From positions 57,581 through 121,580 of the forward strand of contig DATGTE010000030.1 of NCBI GenBank assembly GCA_035301985.1: 64,000 bases of DNA, read 5' to 3'. The notes under the pieces were generated by a model, which worked only from the letters and a program-made list of their open reading frames with translations, did not search any database and was not told where the DNA came from. The translations under genes and the position numbers were made by a program. The DNA comes from DASUXY01 sp035301985 (lineage in GTDB: Bacteria > Bacillota > Bacilli > Bacillales > Amphibacillaceae). Positions 60,788 through 64,000 of the stretch are shown piece after piece (positions within the stretch are counted from its first letter, which is position 1; the number at the start of each line of letters is the position of its first letter).

Positions 60788-62554
60788 TCAATCATTGGAC
60801 TTCATTTCTAGGTCCACTGCAATCCATTTACGTACACTGTTAATAAACCACATGTTCGTACACTTTTTTAATTCATCAATACGTATCGTTCTTTCTTTTA
60901 CTTTCCCTTCTCGTAGCAAAACTTCACGAAATGTTCCAGCTAGTAGACCGCTTTTAACCGGCGGAGTAAACAACTCTTTCCCTATTTCGACAACAAGATT
61001 TCCTGTTGTGAATTCGGTCACTTCGTAATTTTCATTCCAAAGCAACACGTCGAATACATCTGAATGATTTTGTTTATGTTCTTGATACATGTCACGAAAG
61101 TTAGTTTTATGATAGAGGAATATATTTTCTTGATCGATTGGTTGTGTAGATAACGCTACGGTTCGTCGGTCTGTCGAATCAGTCGTGTGAATTTTTATTC
61201 CTTCGACCGTACAGTTTCCGTCTTTATCCATTAAAAGACGTACACGATAATCATCAGTAGGATTTTTTTCAGCAAAAGCTACGAGCCTCTTTTTAACCGT
61301 ATCACGGTGAAACGTGTAGTCAAAATATGCACTAGACTGCTCGAGTCGATCCAAATGCTCCTCCAAAAGATACAGTTGCCCATTAAACAATCCGATGGTT
61401 TCGAGCAGTTTGAATTCGGGTTGTTTTGTTTGTAATACTTTTGCTTTGGCCAACACCTCTCCGTACTCTTCTGATTTGTTAGAGTCAGAAGTGATTCCGC
61501 TCCCCGCCCCATAGACAGCTTTTCCATTACGATGATCGATGGTAACTGTCCGGATCGGAATATTGAACATAGCGTTCCCTTTTGGAGTAATATAGCCGAT
61601 CGTTCCACTGTACACATTACGTGGCTCCTGTTCGAGCTCAGCAATGATCGTCATTGTCTCAGCTTTTGGTAATCCAGTAATGGAACCCGACGGAAATAAC
61701 GTTTTAAAAATATGAATGAAGTCTTTATCAGGTAGAAGTTCTGCTGTGACAGTAGATGTCATTTGATATATAGTTGGATACTTTTCAATTTCATATCGCT
61801 TTGGAACACGGATCGTCCCTGGTTTGGCAATTTTGGCCAAATCTTGCTTCATTAATTGGACAATTTGTTCATTTTCATTGCGGTTTTTCGATGATCGTTC
61901 GAGCCATTTAGCATGGGCATCATCTTCTTCAAATGTTTTTCCACGTGCTACAGTTCCCGCCATTGGCTTTGTAATAATATTTTTGTTATGTAGTTGAAAG
62001 AATAACTCCGGTGAAGCGGATAAGATCGAATAGTTGTCAACATTCAAGTAGGCTGTATATTTTGCAGCTTGTCCTTTTTGTAATTGATTATAAAAAGTGA
62101 TCGGATCACCGCTAAATTCCGATTTCATACGAATCGTGTAATTGACTTGTTCTGTTTTCTTAGCTGCGATATAGTTATGGATTTGATCCATGTGCTTGTT
62201 ATAATCATGCATACGTACAGAAGGTTGCCAAGGTTGAGTCGTAAATGGATGTGTGCCTGTTAATGATTTTCCTACACGAATTGGCGCATCAAAAATACCG
62301 AACCAGACGAGAGGCATTTGCGCTGCTTTGTGCGTTGTAAAATGTTCACAGAAAGCTGGTGCAGCTTCATAAGAAATATACCCTGCTGCATATTTCCCTT
62401 CATTAACTTTTTCTTGAACTTGTTCTATGCTCATCACTACTTCGTCAAGAGACGTAGCAGTAATGATTTCAATTGGATTTGAAAATGTAATGGGCTGAAT
62501 TTCCCCGAGGTGTGTAGCAAAGTCAAAGTGTAACAATGGTTTTGGCTGTTTCAT
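60788..62554 (-). CDS. pabB: Aminodeoxychorismate synthase component I fused to aminodeoxychorismate lyase (PabB-PabC)
   Basis: 588 residues in two domains. The chorismate-binding domain (~1-380) has L-S-A-S-P-E-L-F-F (~178), G-S-I-T-G-L-P-K-A-E (~290) and A-G-S-G-I-T-S-D-S (~350). The class IV PLP lyase domain (~385-588) has L-E-E-H-L-D-R-L (~398), Y-H-K-T-N-F-R (~497), and E-F-T-T-G-N (~528). Together they would convert chorismate to 4-aminobenzoate for folate when combined with a PabA amidotransferase, not present here. The usual P-I-K-G-T active-site motif of PabB is P-M-A-G-T (197-201), lacking the lysine. AAGGAG precedes ATG 62554. Confidence 0.88.
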   Translation of the reverse strand: MKQPKPLLHFDFATHLGEIQPITFSNPIEIITATSLDEVVMSIEQVQEKVNEGKYAAGYISYEAAPAFCEHFTTHKAAQMPLVWFGIFDAPIRVGKSLTGTHPFTTQPWQPSVRMHDYNKHMDQIHNYIAAKKTEQVNYTIRMKSEFSGDPITFYNQLQKGQAAKYTAYLNVDNYSILSASPELFFQLHNKNIITKPMAGTVARGKTFEEDDAHAKWLERSSKNRNENEQIVQLMKQDLAKIAKPGTIRVPKRYEIEKYPTIYQMTSTVTAELLPDKDFIHIFKTLFPSGSITGLPKAETMTIIAELEQEPRNVYSGTIGYITPKGNAMFNIPIRTVTIDHRNGKAVYGAGSGITSDSNKSEEYGEVLAKAKVLQTKQPEFKLLETIGLFNGQLYLLEEHLDRLEQSSAYFDYTFHRDTVKKRLVAFAEKNPTDDYRVRLLMDKDGNCTVEGIKIHTTDSTDRRTVALSTQPIDQENIFLYHKTNFRDMYQEHKQNHSDVFDVLLWNENYEVTEFTTGNLVVEIGKELFTPPVKSGLLAGTFREVLLREGKVKERTIRIDELKKCTNMWFINSVRKWIAVDLEMKSND

Positions 62555-62845
62555 TAAAAAACTCCTTATTCATTCGTTATTTATACTTTAGAAAAATCAA
62601 GATAATGTGGCTGGAAATTTTTTCGACAGTTTACTTAAAGGTGGGTGAACGTTACACATACATAGTAATGATGTACGACCATAATCGAATGGCGCTTGCT
62701 ATTATAGCAAAAGATAATCTAGGCGCCTAGTAAATAGGATAAGGGGATCGGTGGTTGCTGTGTCGCCTTATGTATGAGCGTGGGATCGTTACATAAATTG
62801 TGCGATGGGTCATCTATAGATTATATTGTTCAGCCGGTTAAACAT

Positions 62846-62875
62846 AAAAAATATCCGCCGTTGAGACGGATATTT
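62846..62875 (-). terminator. Terminator after ygzB
   Basis: AAATATCCG (62849-62857) pairs with CGGATATTT (62867-62875); the minus strand ends in a six-T run. Between the pabB start and here (62555-62845) no gene is supported. Confidence 0.85.
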
Positions 62876-62886
62876 GTGATATGTGT

Positions 62887-63255
62887 TTATTTTGATTTCT
62901 TTCTATACCGACGTTTGTTATATTTTTCATCGAATTCTTTACCTTCAAGTTCTTTATCCATTGTCAACGGTTGTTTGCAATGCATGCATGCATCGACTCG
63001 TCCCAACATTTTAGTCGGTTTTTCACAACTCGGGCAAATAATCGGAACAGCACGTGTCGATAACATACCAATCCATAAATAAATGACACTACTTAAGATT
63101 ACACTAAGGATACCAAGTACAAAAAAGAGAAGCATGAGCCATTGGATTTTTTTAGTTAATAGACCAATATACATAAGTCCGATTCCGACAAAAATTAAAA
63201 TTAAGGCAAACGAACGAATTTTATTAATTTTACTTGAGTAAACAATCTGTGACAT
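62887..63255 (-). CDS. ygzB: YgzB family membrane protein (UPF0295)
   Basis: 122 residues: basic N-terminus, two membrane helices (~17-35 and ~40-62), then a small zinc-ribbon-like domain with C-P-S-C (~74) and C-M-H-C (~91) and a very basic C-terminus. Matches YgzB, which lies between perR and an rRNA operon in B. subtilis. Function unknown. GGAGG precedes ATG 63255. ygxA, present next in B. subtilis, is missing here. Confidence 0.88.
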   Translation of the reverse strand: MSQIVYSSKINKIRSFALILIFVGIGLMYIGLLTKKIQWLMLLFFVLGILSVILSSVIYLWIGMLSTRAVPIICPSCEKPTKMLGRVDACMHCKQPLTMDKELEGKEFDEKYNKRRYRKKSK

Positions 63256-63600
63256 ACTCGTCCTCCTTGTAAATTACAAAGATATTATAGCATATTCCAT
63301 GAGCTGAATTGAATAAAAACAATTAAAGGGTGTTATCAACATCGACTATGGTTGTAATTATGTTGATTATTTGTTTCGCGATAAAATGGAATATTAAATC
63401 GATTGTTTGCAAGAATAACAGATTACACCGTGCTTACGCGATTTGTGTGGAAGAGTTTATACGTGATAGGTTAGTACTTCATCAAATGTTTTATAGTGAT
63501 TAGTTTCATCACAAATAATATTTTAATGATTTAACCACTATATATAAGGAAGCTGTTCATGTAAGTTTTCATTTTAGTACTCATATATATTATAAAAAAT
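63256..63600. other. Intergenic region upstream of the rRNA promoters
   Basis: About 345 AT-rich bases between ygzB and the rRNA promoters. No gene or clear motif recognised. Confidence 0.4.
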
Positions 63601-63610
63601 AAATTACTTA

Positions 63611-63639
63611 TTGACATAACTAAAAAAGCATGCTAAAGT
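63611..63639 (+). promoter_or_regulatory. rRNA operon promoter P1
   Basis: TTGACA (63611-63616) and TAAAGT (63634-63639), 17-base spacer. First of two tandem sigma-A promoters. Confidence 0.7.
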
Positions 63640-63736
63640 AGATGTCGTTGCTTTGAAAAAGGAACACGACAATAAAGCAACCTCTACAATAACAGTGTTA
63701 TAAAAAAATAAAAACTTTTGTTTTAGCAAAAACATA

Positions 63737-63765
63737 TTGACATTAACTTTTAGGCATGTTATAAT
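63737..63765 (+). promoter_or_regulatory. rRNA operon promoter P2
   Basis: Perfect TTGACA (63737-63742) and TATAAT (63760-63765) with a 17-base spacer; start expected near 63772. Confidence 0.9.
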
Positions 63766-63798
63766 AGAGAAGTCGCCTCAGCAAGAGGCGAGCAAGAT

Positions 63799-63812
63799 TG
63801 CTCTTTGAAAAC
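63799..63812 (+). promoter_or_regulatory. rRNA boxA antitermination site
   Basis: TGCTCTTTGAAAAC matches the conserved boxA of Bacillus rRNA leaders, bound by NusB/S10. It follows a small CGCCTC/GAGGCG hairpin (63774-63790). Confidence 0.85.
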
Positions 63813-63836
63813 TGAACAAAACAACGAGTATGAAAT

Positions 63837-63860
63837 GAAAAAACACCTCCGTGTTTTTTC
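63837..63860 (+). other. Terminator-like hairpin inside the rRNA leader
   Basis: GAAAAAACAC (63837-63846) pairs perfectly with GTGTTTTTTC (63851-63860), four-base loop, six T in the 3' arm. It lies between boxA and 16S and looks like an intrinsic terminator that antitermination would have to override, or a processing hairpin. Confidence 0.6.
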
Positions 63861-63980
63861 GGTGATCGACTCAAAGATTTTGATTGACATGAAACGTCAA
63901 TGATTATATTTGGTTGATCGCAAATGTAACGAAGCTAAGATTATTCAATGATTGATTCATTTCAATCATGATCTATAAAC

Positions 63981-64000
63981 TTTATGGAGAGTTTGATCTT
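63981..64000 (+). rRNA. rrs: 5' end of 16S rRNA (partial)
   Basis: The last 20 bases, TTTATGGAGAGTTTGATCTT, are the conserved start of bacterial 16S rRNA (AGAGTTTGATC). It is cut by the window edge; the exact mature end is not determinable here. Confidence 0.9.

Noticed and set aside
62536..62730. Plus-strand 64-codon ORF between pabB and ygzB
   Set aside because: Overlaps the pabB start region, has no SD and no family resemblance.

Overview
The window is a chromosomal segment of a low-GC, spore-forming member of the Bacillaceae. Spore formation is indicated by a PdaA-type cortex deacetylase (32654-33457) and a gamma-type small acid-soluble spore protein (51892-52062). Gene order from about 45 kb to the end follows the Bacillus subtilis yfhF-recX-yfhH ... 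yfhP-mutY-sspE-ygaC-ygaD ... bcp-perR-ygzB-rrn block. The window ends in the first bases of a 16S rRNA gene. Start codons are often GTG or TTG behind strong Shine-Dalgarno (SD) sites. No insertion sequence, prophage, CRISPR array or complete tRNA gene was seen.

0-11 kb: an Ntn-hydrolase fragment, a DMT exporter, a heptad-repeat protein, then a TPP riboswitch with terminator in front of ribB (riboflavin synthesis), an unexpected pairing. Next comes an operon with a sigma-A promoter and a consensus CcpA (cre) site: a TPP-dependent decarboxylase/synthase-like enzyme, an aldehyde dehydrogenase and lysine 6-dehydrogenase. It converges on an acyl-CoA dehydrogenase with glutaryl-CoA-dehydrogenase-type residues and a family III CoA-transferase. 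Together these can be read as a lysine to crotonyl-CoA route in which the TPP enzyme would decarboxylate 2-oxoadipate (inference).

11-25 kb: mreBH, a secreted CAP protein, plsC, hisJ, then a compact his operon hisZGDBAFIC with no hisH. It is followed by a glutaminase gene broken by a small deletion, a SRAP (abasic-site) protein and an alanine/glycine:cation symporter.

25-45 kb: yfkJ-yfkI-yfkH, a P1B-4 metal ATPase with PerR and Fur-like boxes, OsmC, YfkD, an Na+/H+ antiporter-family protein, pdaA, mbcS, a Fur-type ferric iron ABC operon, CtsR-controlled clpE, a secreted metallo-beta-lactamase-fold protein, an orphan ABC ATPase and a paired SMR exporter.

45-64 kb: a cluster of DnaA boxes far from any dnaA gene; a structured leader RNA that appears able to hide or release the ribosome binding site of a GNAT acetyltransferase; yfhF, recX, an SDR, yfhH, yfhP, mutY, sspE, ygaC, an ABC exporter, a K+ channel, a CoA-disulfide reductase/rhodanese, bcp, a 2-hydroxyacid dehydrogenase, a cobalamin adenosyltransferase, autoregulated perR, a PabB-PabC fusion, ygzB and the rRNA promoters.

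Functions are read from sequence motifs and remembered family features; no database search was run.
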